From NCBI GenBank assembly GCA_035771175.1, contig CM069589.1:22400201-22464200 (forward strand): a DNA stretch of 64,000 bases, in the 5' to 3' direction. The translations under genes and the position numbers were made by a program. Position 1 is the stretch's first letter; each line of letters begins with the position of its first letter. Source of the DNA: Paratinospora sagittata (Eukaryota > Streptophyta > Magnoliopsida > Ranunculales > Menispermaceae). The notes under the pieces are model-generated. The model did no database searches. It was not told the origin of the DNA and worked only from the letters and a program-made list of their open reading frames with translations. This document shows, in pieces, positions 11,164 to 23,829 of the stretch.

Positions 11164-11795
11164 GGATAGCTCGCTATTGGGTATTTTATCATGTTCTCTA
11201 TTGACAGATAGAAGGCTATAGCAGGCCGATATATACAAACCCGAGAGCTCGAGTCTTTTAGATTTTTCGATAGCGTGTTATCAAGGCTTATAGCGCGCTA
11301 TTGCCCATTTTACTAAAAATGGAAAAATCACTACAACAACTTTATAGCGAGTTATCAAAGGGGAAAACGCGCTATAAACAATTTTCCAGAAAAACAAATG
11401 TTTTATTATAGAACCTTATCAGCGTGCTATCAACACTAATAGTGCGCTAGTGCCTTCTGAAAAGTTTTGGCAAATTGTTGGATAGCGCGCTATTGGGTAT
11501 TTTATCATGTTCTCTATTAACAGATAGCAACCTATAGCAGGCCGATATATATACAAACCCGAGAGCTCGAGTCTTTTAGACTTTCCGATAGCGTGTTATC
11601 AAGGCCTATAGTGCGCTATTGCCCATTTTACTAAAAATGGAAAAACCAAGGCAACATATTTGTAGTGAGTTATCAAAGGGGATAACGCGCTATAGACAAT
11701 TTTCCAGAAAACTAATGTTTTATTATAGAACCCTATCAACGTGCTATCAACACTGATAGTGCGCTAGTGCCTTCTGGAAAGTTTTTGCAAATTGC
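11164..11795 (+). repeat. Tandem duplication of the 316-bp GATAGC module in satellite unit 3
   Basis: The module that normally occurs once per unit occurs twice, at 11164-11479 and 11480-11795. The junction is at GGATAGC, a word present at both ends of the module (GTGGATAGCGCG at its start, GCTGGATAGCCTT at its end). That points to unequal exchange or slippage between the two words. The copies differ at several bases, so it is not an assembly echo. Confidence 0.9.
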
Positions 11796-14700
11796 TGGAT
11801 AGCCTTATTTTTGAAAAACTAAAGAACCATTCCATTAACTCAAACCATATTGATATAAGATTAAAAACTTTTAAATAATTCAAAACTCATTGAAATTATG
11901 ATTAAAACCTTTCGAAAAACATTTTCTTCAAAATGAAATACTACATCGAAGTGATTTTGAAGACGTTGAAATTTTCAAAGTTTTAGTGCTCAGATTGATC
12001 GAGAAGTTACCCTACACACCAAAAGATAAAACTAATGCATTAGACATGAGATATGCCTTTGTTCTTCGAGCTTGATCTTTGTAGACTTCGATAGTTATTG
12101 TTTGATGTGTTGTTGATGATTAGTTGTTTTAGCCCTTAGAAAAAAAATATAGGTGATGTGTTCTTGTTTGATGTGTTCTCTTACCAAGAACACTTCAAAT
12201 ACTTACAGTTTAAAACAATAGATAGCCTCTGGAAATCTCAACACAAAAGGGATAAAATGAAGAACTTGCGAAATAATGAGGTTATCTGCAAGACAGTTTG
12301 CAATTTTGATTCAGTTCGACAGTTGTTTGGGTAAATGCAAGAATCACGACTTTTTTTTATTTAAACACTCTTTGGAGAGCTCAGTCTAACTTGATAAAAT
12401 TGTGTGTGTTCTATCCTTGAAAAACAAAGAATGAGGGTTTTATAAAATTAGCAGTTGCAGGTTAAAGAGCAAGAGAGTACAAAATGATTTGAATTCAAAA
12501 CCTTGTTTAATCTAAAGTTGTTTTGGGTGTGGGAGACAATGGGAACAATCAAGGTGTTAGTAGAGAATATTTCAATTAAGATAACCTAGCAAAACTGTGT
12601 ATGGAATAGAAAAATCGAGCAAGCAGAAGTGCCCACATTTTTCTCGTTAGAAATATCATATTTTTGTCTCAGACGTGGAAAGCGCGCTGTTGGGTATTTT
12701 ATCATGTTCTCTTTTGAAATATAGTAGGCCATAGCAGGCCGATATATACAAACCCGAGAGCTCGAGTCTTTTAGATTTTTCAATAGCGTGTTATCAAGGC
12801 CTATAGCGCGCTATTGCCCATTTTACTAAAAATGGAAAAATCACTGCAACAACTTTAAAGCGAGTTATCAAAGGGGATAACGCGCTATAGACAATTTTCT
12901 AGAAAAAGAAATGTTTTATTATAGATCCTTATCAGCGTGCTATCAACACTAATAGTGCGCTAGTGCCTTCTGGAAAGTTTTGGCAAATTGCTGGATAGCC
13001 TTATTTTTGAAAAACTAAAGAACCATTCCAGTAACTCAAAACATATTCATATAAGATTAAAAACTTTTAAATAATTCAAAACTCATTGAAATTATAATTA
13101 AAACCTTTCGGAAAACATTTTTCTCAAAATGAAATACTATATCCAAGTGATTTTGAAGACTTTGCAATTTTCAGAGTTTTAGCGCTCAGATTGATCGAGA
13201 AGTTACCCTACATACCAAAGATAAATCTAATGCATTAGACATGAGATATGTCTTAGTTCTTCGAGGTTGATATTTGTTGACTTCGATAGCTATTGTTTGG
13301 TGTGTTGTTGGTGATTAGTTGTAGTAGTCCTTTGAAAAAAGAAATATAGGTGATGTGTTCTTGTTTGATGTGTTCTCTTACCAAGAACACTTCATAAACT
13401 TACAGTTTAAAACAATAGATAGCCTCTGGAAATCTCAGCACAAAAGGGATAAAATGAAGAACTTGCGAAATAATGAGGTAATCTGCAAGACAGTTTGCAA
13501 TTTTGATTCAGTTCGAAGGTTGTTTGGGAAAATGCAAGAATCACGATTTTTTTTTATTTAAACACTCTTTGGAGAGCTCAGTCTAACTTGATAAAATTGT
13601 GTGTGTTCTATCATTGAAAAACAAAGAATGAGGGTTTTATAAAATTAGCAGTTGCAGGTTAAAGAGCAAGAGAGTACAAAATGATTTGAATTCAAAACCT
13701 TCTTTAATCTAAAGTTGTTTTGGGTGTGGGAGACAATGGGAACAATCAAGGTGTTAGTAGAGAATATTTCAATTAAGATAACCTAGCAAAACTGTGTATG
13801 GAATAGAAAAATCGAGCAAGCAGAAGTGCCCACATTTTTCTCGTTAGAAATATCATATTTTTGTCTCAGACGTGGAAAGCGCGCTGTTGGGTATTTTATC
13901 ATGTTCTCTTTTGAAATATAGTAGGCCATAGCAGGCCGATATATATACAAACCCGAGAGCTCGAGTCTTTTAGATTTTTCAATAGCGTGTTATCAAGGCC
14001 TATAGCGCGCTATTGCCCATTTTACTAAAAATGGAAAAATCACTGCAACAACTTTAAAGCGAGTTATCAAAGGGGATAACGCGCTATAGACAATTTTCTA
14101 GAAAAAGAAATGTTTTATTATAGATCCTTATCAGCGTGCTATCAACACTAATAGTGCGCTAGTGCCTTCTGGAAAGTTTTGGCAAATTGTTGGATAGCCT
14201 TATTTTTGAAAAACTAAAGAACCATTCCATTAACTCAAAACATATTCATATAAGATTAAAAACTTTTAAATAATTCAAAACTCATTGAAATTATAATTAA
14301 AACCTTTCGTAAAACATTTTTCTCAAAATGAAATACTATATCCAAGTGATTTTGAAGACTTTGCAATTTTCAGAGTTTTAGTGCTCAGATTGATCGAGAA
14401 GTTACCCTACATACCAAAGATAAAACTAATGCATTAGACATGAGATATGTCTTAGTTCTTCGAGGTTGATCTTTGTTGACTTCGATAGCTATTGTTTGGT
14501 GTGTTGTTGGTGATTAGTTGTAGTAGTCCTTTGAAAAAAGAAATATAGGTGATGTGTTCTTGTTTGATGTGTTCTCTTACCAAGAACACTTCATAAACTT
14601 ACAGTTTAAAACAATAGATAGCCTCTGGAAATCTCAGCACAAAAGGGATAAAATGAAGAACTTGAGAAATAATGAGGTAATCTGCAAGACAGTTTGCAAT

Positions 14701-15069
14701 TTTGATTCAGTTCGAAGGTTGTTTGGGCAAATCCAAGAATCCCCACTTTCTTCTATTTAAACTCTCTTTGGAAAGCTCAGTCTAACTTGATAAAATCGTG
14801 TGTGTTCTATCTTTGAAAATCAGTGAATGAGGGTTTTATAAAATTAGCAGTTGGAGGTTAAAGAGCAAGAGAGTACAAAATTATTTGAATTCAAAACCTT
14901 GTTTAATCTAAAGTTGTTTTTGGCGTGGGAAACAATGGGAACAATCAAGGTGTTAGTAGAGAATATTTCAATTAAGATAACCTAGCAAAACTGTGTAAGG
15001 AATAGAAAAATCGAGCAAGCAGAAGTGCCCACATTTTTCTCGTTAGAAATATCATGTTTTTGTCTCAGA

Positions 15070-15395
15070 CGTGGATAGCGCGCTATTGGGTATTTTATCA
15101 TGTTCTCTATTGACAGATAGTAGGCTATAGCAGGCCGATATATACAAACCCGAGAGCTCGAGTCTTTTAGATTTTTTGATAGCGTGCTATCAAGGCCTAT
15201 AGCGCGCTATTGCCCATTTTACTAAAAAGGGAAAAATCACTGCAACAACTTTATAGCGAGTTATCAAAGGGGATAACGCGCTATAGAAAATTTTCCAGAA
15301 AAACAAATGTTTTATTATAGAACCTTATCAGCATGCTATCGACACTAATAGTGCGCTAGTGCCTTCTGGAAAGTTTTGGCAAATTGCTGGATAGC
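15070..15395. repeat. GATAGC inverted-repeat module (representative copy)
   Basis: Present in every satellite unit and shown here for one. In about 320 bp it packs ATAGCGCGCTAT palindromes (12 bp), GATAGCG...TATC, a hairpin with arms TATAGCGAGTTATC and GATAACGCGCTATA around AAAGGG, and a short hairpin CTATC...GATAG. The module is bounded by GGATAGC on both sides. The rest of the unit has no such structure. A role in replication, recombination or chromatin is possible but not shown by sequence. Confidence 0.8.
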
Positions 15396-18300
15396 CTTAT
15401 TTTTGAAAAAAATAAAGAACCATTCCATTAACTCAAAACATATTGATATAAGATTAAAAACTTTGAAATAATTCAAAACTCATTGAAATTATGATTAAAA
15501 CCTTTCGGAAAACATTTTTTTCAAAATGAAATACTATATCGATGTGATTTTGAAGACTTTGCAATTTTCAGAGTTTTAGTGCTCAGATTGATCGAGAAGT
15601 TACCCTACACACCAAAGATAAAACTAATGCATTAGACATGAGATATGTCTTCGTTCTTCGACCTTGATATTTGTAGACTTTGATAGCTTGTTTGATGTGT
15701 TGTTGATGATTAGTTGTAGTAGTTCTTTGAAAAAAGAAATATAGGTGATGTGTTCTTGTTTGATGTGTTCTCTTACCAAGAACACGTCATATACTTACAG
15801 TTTAAAACAATAGATAGCCTCTGGAAATCTCAGCACAAAAGGGATAAAATGAAGAACTTGCGAAATAATGAGGCTATCTGCAAGACAGTTTGCAATTTTG
15901 ATTCAGTTCGAAGGTTGTTTGGGCAAATCCAAGAATCACAACTTTCTTCTATTTAAACTCTCTTTGGAAAGCTCAGTCTAACTTGATAAAATCGTGTGTG
16001 TTCTATCTTTGAAAATCAGAGAATGAGGGTTTTATAAAATTAGCAGTTGCAGGTTAAAGAGCAAGGGAGTACAAAATGATTTGAATTCAAAACCTTATTT
16101 AATCTAAAGTTGTTTTGGGCGTGCGAGACAATGCGAACAATCAAGGTGTTAGTAGAGAATATTTCAATTAAGATAACCTATCAAAACTGTGTAAGGAATA
16201 GAAAAATTGAGCAAGCAGAAGTGCCCACATTTTTCTCGTTACAAATATCATATTTTTGTCTCAGACGTGGATAGCGCGCTATTGGTATTTTATCATGTTC
16301 TCTATCAACAGATAGCAGCCTATAGCAGGCCGATATATACAAACCCGAGAGCTTGAGTCTTTTAGACTTTCCGATAGCGTGTTATCAAGGCCTATAACGC
16401 GCTATTGCCCATTTTACTAAAAATGGAAAAATCAAGGCAAAAACTTTACGGTGAGTTATCAAAGGGGATAACGCGCTATAGACAATTTTCCAGAAAACTA
16501 ATGTTTTATTATAGAACCCTTTCAGCGTGCTATCAACACTGATAGTGCGCTAGTGCCTTTTGGAAGTTTTTGCAAATTGCTAGACAGCCTTATTTTTGAA
16601 AAACTAAAGAAGCATTCCATTAACTCAAAACATATTCATATAAGATTAAAAACTTTTAAATAATTCAAAACTCATTGAAATTATGATTAAAACCTTTCGG
16701 AAAACATTTTTTTCAAAATTAAATACTATATCGAAGTGATTTTGAAGACGTTGAAATTTTTAAAGTTTTAGTGCTCAGATTGATCGAGAAGTTACCCTAC
16801 ACACCAAAGATAAAACTAATGCATTAGATATGAGATATGTCTTCGTTCTTCGAGCTTGATCTTTGTAGACTTCGATAGTTATTGTTTGATGTGTTGTTGA
16901 TGATTAGTTGTTCTAGCTCTTAGAAAAAAAAATATAGGTGATGTGTTCTTGTTTGATGTGTTCTCTTACCAAGAACACTTCTAATACTTACAGTTTAAAA
17001 CAATAGATAGCCTCTGGAAATCTCAACACAAAAGGGATAAAATGAAGAACTTGCGAAATAATGAGGTTATCTGCAAGACAGTTTGCAATTTTGATTCAGG
17101 TCGAAGGTTGTTTGGGAAAATGGAAGAATCACGACTTTTTTTTATTTAAACACTCTTTGGAGAGCTCAGTCTAACTTGATAAAATCGTGTGTGTTCTATC
17201 CTTGAAAAACAAAGAATGAGGGTGTTATAAAATTAGCAGTTGCAGGTTAAAGAGCAAGAGAGTACAAAATGATTTGAATTCAAAACCTTGTTTAATCTAA
17301 AGTTGTTTTGGGCGTGGGAGACAATGGGAACAATCAAGGTGTTAGTAGAGAATATTTCAATTAAGATAACCTAGCAAAACTGTGTATGGAATAGAAAAAT
17401 CGAGCAAGCAGAAGTGCCCACATTTTTCTCTTTAGAAATATCATATTTTTGTCTCAGACGTGGATAGCGCACTATTGGGTATTTTATCATGTTCTCTATT
17501 GACAGATAGTAGGCTATAGCAGACCGATATATACAAACCCGAGAGCTCGAGTCTTTTAGATTTTTCGATAGCGTGTTATCACGGCCTATAGCGTGCTATT
17601 GCCCATTTTACTAAAAATGGAAAAATCACTGCAACAACTTTATAGCGAGTTATCAAAGGGGATAACGCGCTATAGACAATTTTCCAGAAAAATAAATGTT
17701 TTATTATAGAACCTTATCAGCATGCTATCAACACTAATAGTGCGCTAGTGCCTTCTGGAAAGTTTTGGTAAATTGCTGGATAGCCTTATTTTTGAAAAAC
17801 TAAAGAACCATTCCATTAACTCAAAACATATTCATATAAGATTAAAAACTTTTAAATAATTCAAAACTCATTGAAATTATAATTAAAACCTTTCGGAAAA
17901 CATTTTTCTCAAAATGAAATACTATATCGAAGTGATTTTGAAGACTTTGCAATTTTCAGAGTTTTAGTGCTCAGATGGATCGAGAAGTTACCCTACACAC
18001 CAAAGATAAAACTAATGCATTAGACATGAGATATGTCTTCGTTCTTCGACCTTGATATTTGTAGGCTTCGATAGCTTGTTTGATATGTTGTTGATGATTA
18101 CTTGTAGTAGTTCTTTGAAAAAAGAAATAAAGGTGATGTGTTCTTGTTTGATGTGTTCTCTTACCAAGAACACTTCATATACTTACAGTTTAAAACAATA
18201 GATAGGCTCTGGAAATCTCAGCACAAAAGGGATAAAATGAAGGACTTGCGAAATAATGAGGTTATCTGCAAGACAGTTTGCAATTTTGATTCAGTTCGAA

Positions 18301-19153
18301 GGTTGTTTGGGCAAATGCAAAAATCACGACTTTCTTCTATTTAAACACTCTTTGGAAAGCTTAGTCTAACGTGCAAAAATCGTTTGTGTTTTATCTTTAA
18401 AAATCAGAGAATGAGGGTTTTATAAAATTAGCAGTTGCAGGTTAAAGAGCAAGAGTACAAAATGATTTGAATTCAAAACCTTGTTTAATCTAAAGTTGTT
18501 TTGGGCGTGCGAGACAATGGGAACAATCAAGCTGTTAGTAGAGAATATCTCAATTAAGATAAACTATAAAAACTGTGTAAGGAATAGAAAACTCGAGCAA
18601 GCAGAAGTGCCCACATTTTTCTCGTTAGAAATATCAGATTTTTGTCTTAGACGGGGATAGCGCGCTATTGGGTATTTTATCATGTTCTCTATTGACAGAT
18701 AGCAGGCTATAGCAGGCCGATATATATACAAACCCGAGAGCTTGTGTTTTTTAGACTTTCGGATAGCATGTTATCCAGGCCTATAGCGCGTTATTGCCCA
18801 TTTTACTAAAAATGAAAAGATCACGGCAATAACTTTATAGCGAGTTATCAAAGGGGGTAACGCGCTATAGACAATTTTCCCGAAAAACAAATGTTTTATT
18901 ATAGTACCCTATAAGTGTTGATTGATAGTGCGCTAGTGCCTTCAGGAAAGTTTTGGCAAATTGCTGGATAGTCTTATTTTTGAAAAACTAAAGAACCATT
19001 CCATTAACTCAAAACATATTGATATAAGATTAAAAACTTTTAAAGCATTCAAAACTCATTGAAATTAGGATTAAAACCTTTCGGAAAACATTTTTTTCAA
19101 ATTGAAATACTATACCGAAGTGATTTTCAAGACTTTACAATTTTCAGAGTTTT

Positions 19154-19233
19154 AGTGCTCAGATTGATCGAGAAGTTACCGTACATACCAAATAGTGCTC
19201 AGATTGATCGAGAAGTTACCCTACATACCAAAT
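19154..19233 (+). repeat. 40-bp tandem duplication in satellite unit 9
   Basis: AGTGCTCAGATTGATCGAGA and the following 20 bp occur twice at 19154 and 19194, differing by one base. This explains the 1229-bp spacing of this unit. Confidence 0.9.
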
Positions 19234-20256
19234 ATAAAACTAATGCATTAGACATGAGATATGTCTTAGTTCTTCGAGGTTGATCTTTGTTGACTTCGAT
19301 AGCTATTGTTTGATGTGTTGTTGGTGATTAGTTGTAGTAGCTCTTAGAAAAAAAAATATAGGTTACGTGTTCTTGTTTGATGTGTTCACTTACCAAGAAC
19401 ACGTCATATACTTACAGTTTAAAACAATAAATAGCCTCTGGAAATCTCAGCACAAAAGGGATAAATTGAAGAACTTGCGAAATAATGAGGCTATCTGCAA
19501 GGCAGTTTGCAATTTTGATTCAGTTCGAAGGTTGTTTGGGCAAATGCAAGAATCACAACTTTCTTCTATTTAAACTCTCTTTGGAAAGCTCAGTATAACT
19601 TGCAAAAATCGTGTGAGTTCTATCTTTGAAAATCAGAGAATTAGGGTTTTATAAAATTAACAGTTGCAGGTTAAAGAGCAAGAGAGTACAAAATGATTTG
19701 AATTCAAAACCTTGTTTAATCTAAAGTTGTTTTGGACGTGCGAGACAATGGGAACAATCAAGGTGTCAGTAGAGAATAATTCAATTAAGATAACCTCACA
19801 AAACTGTGTAAGGAATAGAAAAATCGAGCAAGCAGAAGTGCCAACATTTTTCTAGTTACAAATATCAGATTTTTGTCTCAGACGTGGATAGCGCGCTATT
19901 GGGTATTTTATCATGTCGTTTATTGACAGATAGCAGGCTATAGCAGGCCGATATATACAAACCCGAGAGCTCTAGCCTTTTACACTTTCCGATAGCGTGT
20001 TATCAAGGCCTATAGCGCGCTATTGCCCATTTTACTAAAAATGGAAAAATCACGGCAACAACTTTATAGCGAGTTATCAAAGGGGATAACGCGCTATAGA
20101 CAATTTTCCAGAAAAACAAATGTTTTATTATAAAACCCTATCAGCGTGCTGTCAACACTAATAGTGTGCTAGTGCCTTCTAGAATGTTTTGGCAAATTGC
20201 TGGATAGCCTTATTTTTGAAAAACTAAATAAGCATTCGATTAACTCAAAACATATT

Positions 20257-20440
20257 TGGGCGTTTCACAAAAAAAAAAAATTACTATTTGGGCAACGCCA
20301 GAACGTTCAGGCGCATGACAGAACGTTCAGGCTCATGACAGAACGTTCAGGCACATGACTGAACGTTCAGGCGCATGCCCGAACGTTCAGGGGCAATGCA
20401 TGCCAGAACGTTCAGGCGCAATGTATTCCAGAACGAAGAA
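20257..20440 (+). repeat. F2 LTR U3 scrap with minisatellite (F2-a)
   Basis: Starts with TTTCACAAAAAAAA-type sequence, the second part of the F2 LTR start, then ATTACTATTTGGGCAACGCC and six copies of the 20-bp minisatellite with GAACGTTC. It breaks off inside a unit at about 20436 and joins RT sequence in the opposite orientation. Confidence 0.85.
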
Positions 20441-21339
20441 AACTCCAAATCTGAGTAACAGTGGTAGGCTGCTTCCAGTTTTAAACTGCTTTAACCTTAG
20501 AAGGATCTACCTCAATGTCATTGCCTAAAACCACATGGCCGAGGAATTGAACTCTCATTGCACAAAATTCGCACTTACTCAACTTTGCATACAGTTGGTG
20601 GCTTCTCAAGGTCTGGAGGACTATCTTCAAATGTATTTTATGGTCTTCCTCGGTTAAGGAGTATATCAAGATGTCGTCCACAAAAACCACCACAAATCGG
20701 TCTAACTATAACCTGAATATGCAATTCATCAAATCCATGAATGCAGCAGGTGCATTTGTTAGAACGAATGGCATAACTAAGAACTCGTAATCACCGTACC
20801 GAGTTCTGAACGCCGTCTTGGTGATGTCCGACTCTCGGATCCGAAGTTGGTGATAACTGGACCGTAAATCAATCTTAGAGAAGTATTTGGCATCTCTAAG
20901 TTGGTCGAACAAGTCATCGATCCTAGGAAACGAATATTTGTTCTTGATAGTGACGTTATTCAACTTGCGATAATCGATGCAAAGTCGTAACGAACCATCC
21001 TTTTTGCGAACAAACAGAACTGGAGCGCCCCAGGGTGATGAACTCTTTCGGATGAAGCCATTACTCTCTAATTACTTAAGTTGTTTGTCTAATTCGACCA
21101 GTTCGACATTTGACATTCTGTATGGTGGAGTTGAGATAGGCCCTGTCTCAGGTATGAGGTTGATCTCAAAATCGAATTCCCTAACTGGAGGTAGACCAGG
21201 AAGGTCATTAAGAAAAACTGTTGGGAATTCAGATATGACTGGAACATCATGTACTTCGAGAGGGTATAGTGCTGGTGAGTTGGTTTCATTGCCAAGGGAT
21301 AGAGCTCGAAGTTGTGCCTTGAGAAGGGAAACTGTTGAT
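20441..21339 (-). pseudogene. F2-a reverse transcriptase remnant
   Basis: This is the RT part of the polyprotein, in frame with protease and gag upstream. Visible are the start of RT ([14 protein letters not shown] followed by a stop at about 21072, then the finger region [20 protein letters not shown]), [53 protein letters not shown], the catalytic FVDDILIY, and [14 protein letters not shown]. It stops in the connection region at 20441, where the LTR scrap is joined. In-frame stops at about 20703, 20480 and 21072 make it dead. RNase H and integrase are absent. Confidence 0.88.
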
Positions 21340-21749
21340 TTGTGTATCCATTGCCTCGTTCCCTGAAGCTTGACCAACTCTCCTGTAGGCAAGGTTAACT
21401 GAACTTGCTTCTTCATACATTCGATCTTTGCATTTAGTGGTGTTAACCAGTCCATGCCAAGGATGATGTCGAAGTCTTCAAAATCCATCACAAAAGGATC
21501 GGCATATATTATATGTTCTGACATTCGAAACTCACATCGAGAACACTGCAAGTTCACATCAGTACCAGATCCGAACAGTGATGTGACATGGAGTGTGATG
21601 TTTGTGGGTTCAGGATGCAGGCCTAAATGTCTTACCAATGCGGATGATATAAAAGAATGCGTAGCACCTGAATCAAACAAAACATGCACCATTGTATTGA
21701 ACAAAGGAAAAGTACTTTCGACTACATTATTGTCTGAGAGGGGTTGTTG
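21340..21749 (-). pseudogene. F2-a aspartic protease remnant
   Basis: A retropepsin-like domain open as part of 21072-21704. The active site VLFDSGATHSFISSALVRHL is intact (D-S-G), followed by the usual IILGMDWLTPLNAKIEC strand. It would cleave the gag-pol polyprotein in the particle. It is in frame with the gag remnant on its right and the RT on its left. Confidence 0.88.
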
Positions 21750-23048
21750 AGCGATGGCATATGCTCTGCCCTGATTCCGTTGACCCTGGTTCTGTCTGGG
21801 TTGGGCATTAGCAGCAGGTGGTGCGTGTTGGAGTTGAACAACGGAAATAGGTTGCTAATGGTGCAGACAGGCAGATCTTACATGGCCCATCTGGCCGTAG
21901 TTTAAACAAGTCGACCTGTACTGCTGAGGGTTTTACTGGCCATTCGGATTATTCTGCTGGCCTTGCTGATTGTTGTGTTGACCACCACCTCTGCCATTGC
22001 CGTTTCTACGGCTACCTCTTCCATAACGACCTCCATGGCCATGATTTCGAAAACCCTGATGGTGAGGGTTAAAAGGTTCAGCCGCAGGTGTTGGGGCCTC
22101 ATTCTGCGAAACCGGGGTTGGGAGGGCTGGGTTTGGATTGTAGTAGGGCTTCTTCTTGTTGCCCTGTTGAAAGCCTTGTGAGGAAAACGTTGCAGGCCGT
22201 TTGCCCTTATTCATTCGTTGTTCTCGTAAGATGGTCTCCTGTTCAAAGCTCATGGCCTTGTCAACAACCTCCTTGTAAATCTTGAGATCCAAGATCGACA
22301 AGGCGTGTCGAATGTCATGGCGATGACCATTATAAAATTTCTCAGTCTTATCTCGCTCCGTTGAGATGGTGGAGAGAGAGTAGACTGATAATTCTTTAAA
22401 TTTTCCAGCATATTCTCTGACGGTCATGGTGCCCTGATATAACTTAGCAAATTCTTGGCGCTTCTGCTTTGTCACCGCGCTGGGAAAATACTCATCAATA
22501 AACATTAACTCAAACTGTTGCCAAGTCATATCTGCGATGTTGACCCTTGGGTCTTCTTTCACTGTGATCCACCATGTGTTTGCTGCACCAACAAGTTGGT
22601 AGGTTGCTAGTGGAATTTTGCGAGTCTCATCGACGCCCATTGCATCAAGAGCCTTCTTTGACTCATCTAGCCACTTTTGCACCTCATCAGCCTCAATGGT
22701 GCTAGCGAAAGTAAGAGGTTGTAGCCGCTTGTATTCAGTAATCTAATCGGTTTGAGCTTTCGATCCAAACTTTACAGGTGCTTGAACCGTGGTAACCTGA
22801 CTGGTCGCGGTCTCACGAACTCCCGTGTGAACAGTGACTTTTATTGCTTCAATAAATCCGGCGAAGAAGGTTTCCATGCTCGAAGGCATGACAAAGGGTG
22901 CTGGTGGGGTTGGTGTCGCCTGCCCAGATGTAGTGGCAGTGTTGGGTGTGGTCTGTGTTGTTGTCTGAGGCGGCTGTTCCTGAATCTTAGGAGGTGCCTC
23001 CACTGTGGGACGAACAGTACGTGGCCTTCCTCTCTTCCTGGTTTGCAT
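21750..23048 (-). pseudogene. F2-a gag remnant with N-terminal basic region
   Basis: The start is the ATG at 23048, eight bases after a TAG acceptor-like site. The N-terminus is basic (MQTRKRGRPRTVRP) and then proline/threonine-rich. A TAG at about 22740-22742 interrupts the frame, after which the gag core is open to 21933: WLDESKKALDAMGVDETRKI, WW near residue 30, W-Q-Q-F, EYFPSAVTKQKRQEFAKLYQ, REYAGKFKEL. The tail is Q/N/G-rich. The zinc knuckle that follows has lost a ligand: its second cysteine reads Tyr (CLNYG). Additional stops occur near 21930 and 21855. Confidence 0.85.
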
Positions 23049-23058
23049 TTTCTCACTA

Positions 23059-23829
23059 GCAAGGAAAAAAATAAAACCAAGATTAAGAAACTGTAGCCAA
23101 GTATAATGTTATAGTATGCTTAGCAACAATTTTGAGAGTACTGTAATATTAAAATCACTTATTTTTCTAAATACAGTGTAAGGTTTTTGTTGAGGAATCA
23201 AAGAATCTTATATATCTCGTATGGTTGGCCATGGTGTAAAAACAAGGTTAGAATGTGTATATAATAAGTAGAAAACTTTGCAAGTATTTAAATTGATTTG
23301 GTTCTGGTTTTTGTGAACATATATATATTGCATTAAAAATCCATACGAGTCATAAGAATTCTAAGATTTGCCAAGGTAAATGTCCGGATCTAACATTCTA
23401 TCGTAATCTTATGTATTCAGACGCTTACGCTTAGTCTTTTCGATTATTATCCAAGTTCATGTGTCCCATATCACATGAATTTAGTAATAAGGATGTCAAC
23501 CAAGTTAAGTTGTATGAACACGGTCTCTAAAAACATTGGCTGAATAAAAGTTCACTAATAGTATTGTCCAAATTTACTCGTCCCATACCGTGTAAACTTA
23601 GTGATAATATTAGTAATGCAACTTTCTCCAAATGTTTCTTTTCACACAAGGTCATGGGTTTTCTTACTTCCACATTTTATTTAGTATCCTCCAATTTTGT
23701 TGTGTCCCATACCACTCCAAAGTTAGTGATACAAAAGAAAGAATGGTTGTAAGTCGGCCCACCAAAGATAGTCTTTAAACAAAACAACTTCATTCATATA
23801 TATCAAAGAAAAGTTTACAATGCCAGTAA
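23059..23829 (-). other. Spacer between the extra ORF and gag (F2-a)
   Basis: Noncoding and homologous to 53054-53830 in F2-c. It holds three diverged repeats with the core CCCATACC/CCCATATC (minus strand GGTATGGG). Its gag-proximal end is a polypyrimidine stretch ending in TAG on the minus strand. I see no gene in it. Confidence 0.75.

Larger units (their letters stand above)
8281..20256 (+). repeat. Satellite block I: about 10 tandem units of 1.196 kb
   Basis: Using the string GAAGAACTTG as a phase mark, units start at 8311, 9551, 10745, 12259, 13456, 14655, 15851, 17044, 18239 and 19468. Spacings are 1240, 1194, 1514, 1197, 1199, 1196, 1193, 1195 and 1229. The three long spacings are explained by an extra palindrome half (unit 1), a duplicated 316-bp module (unit 3) and a 40-bp duplication (unit 9). 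All units are head to tail. Each contains an LTR-like part (TATA-like CTATTTAAACACTC, then a region with AATGAGGGTTTTATAAAATT) and a GATAGC inverted-repeat module. No conserved protein is encoded. The block ends mid-unit at the F2-a junction. Confidence 0.95.
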
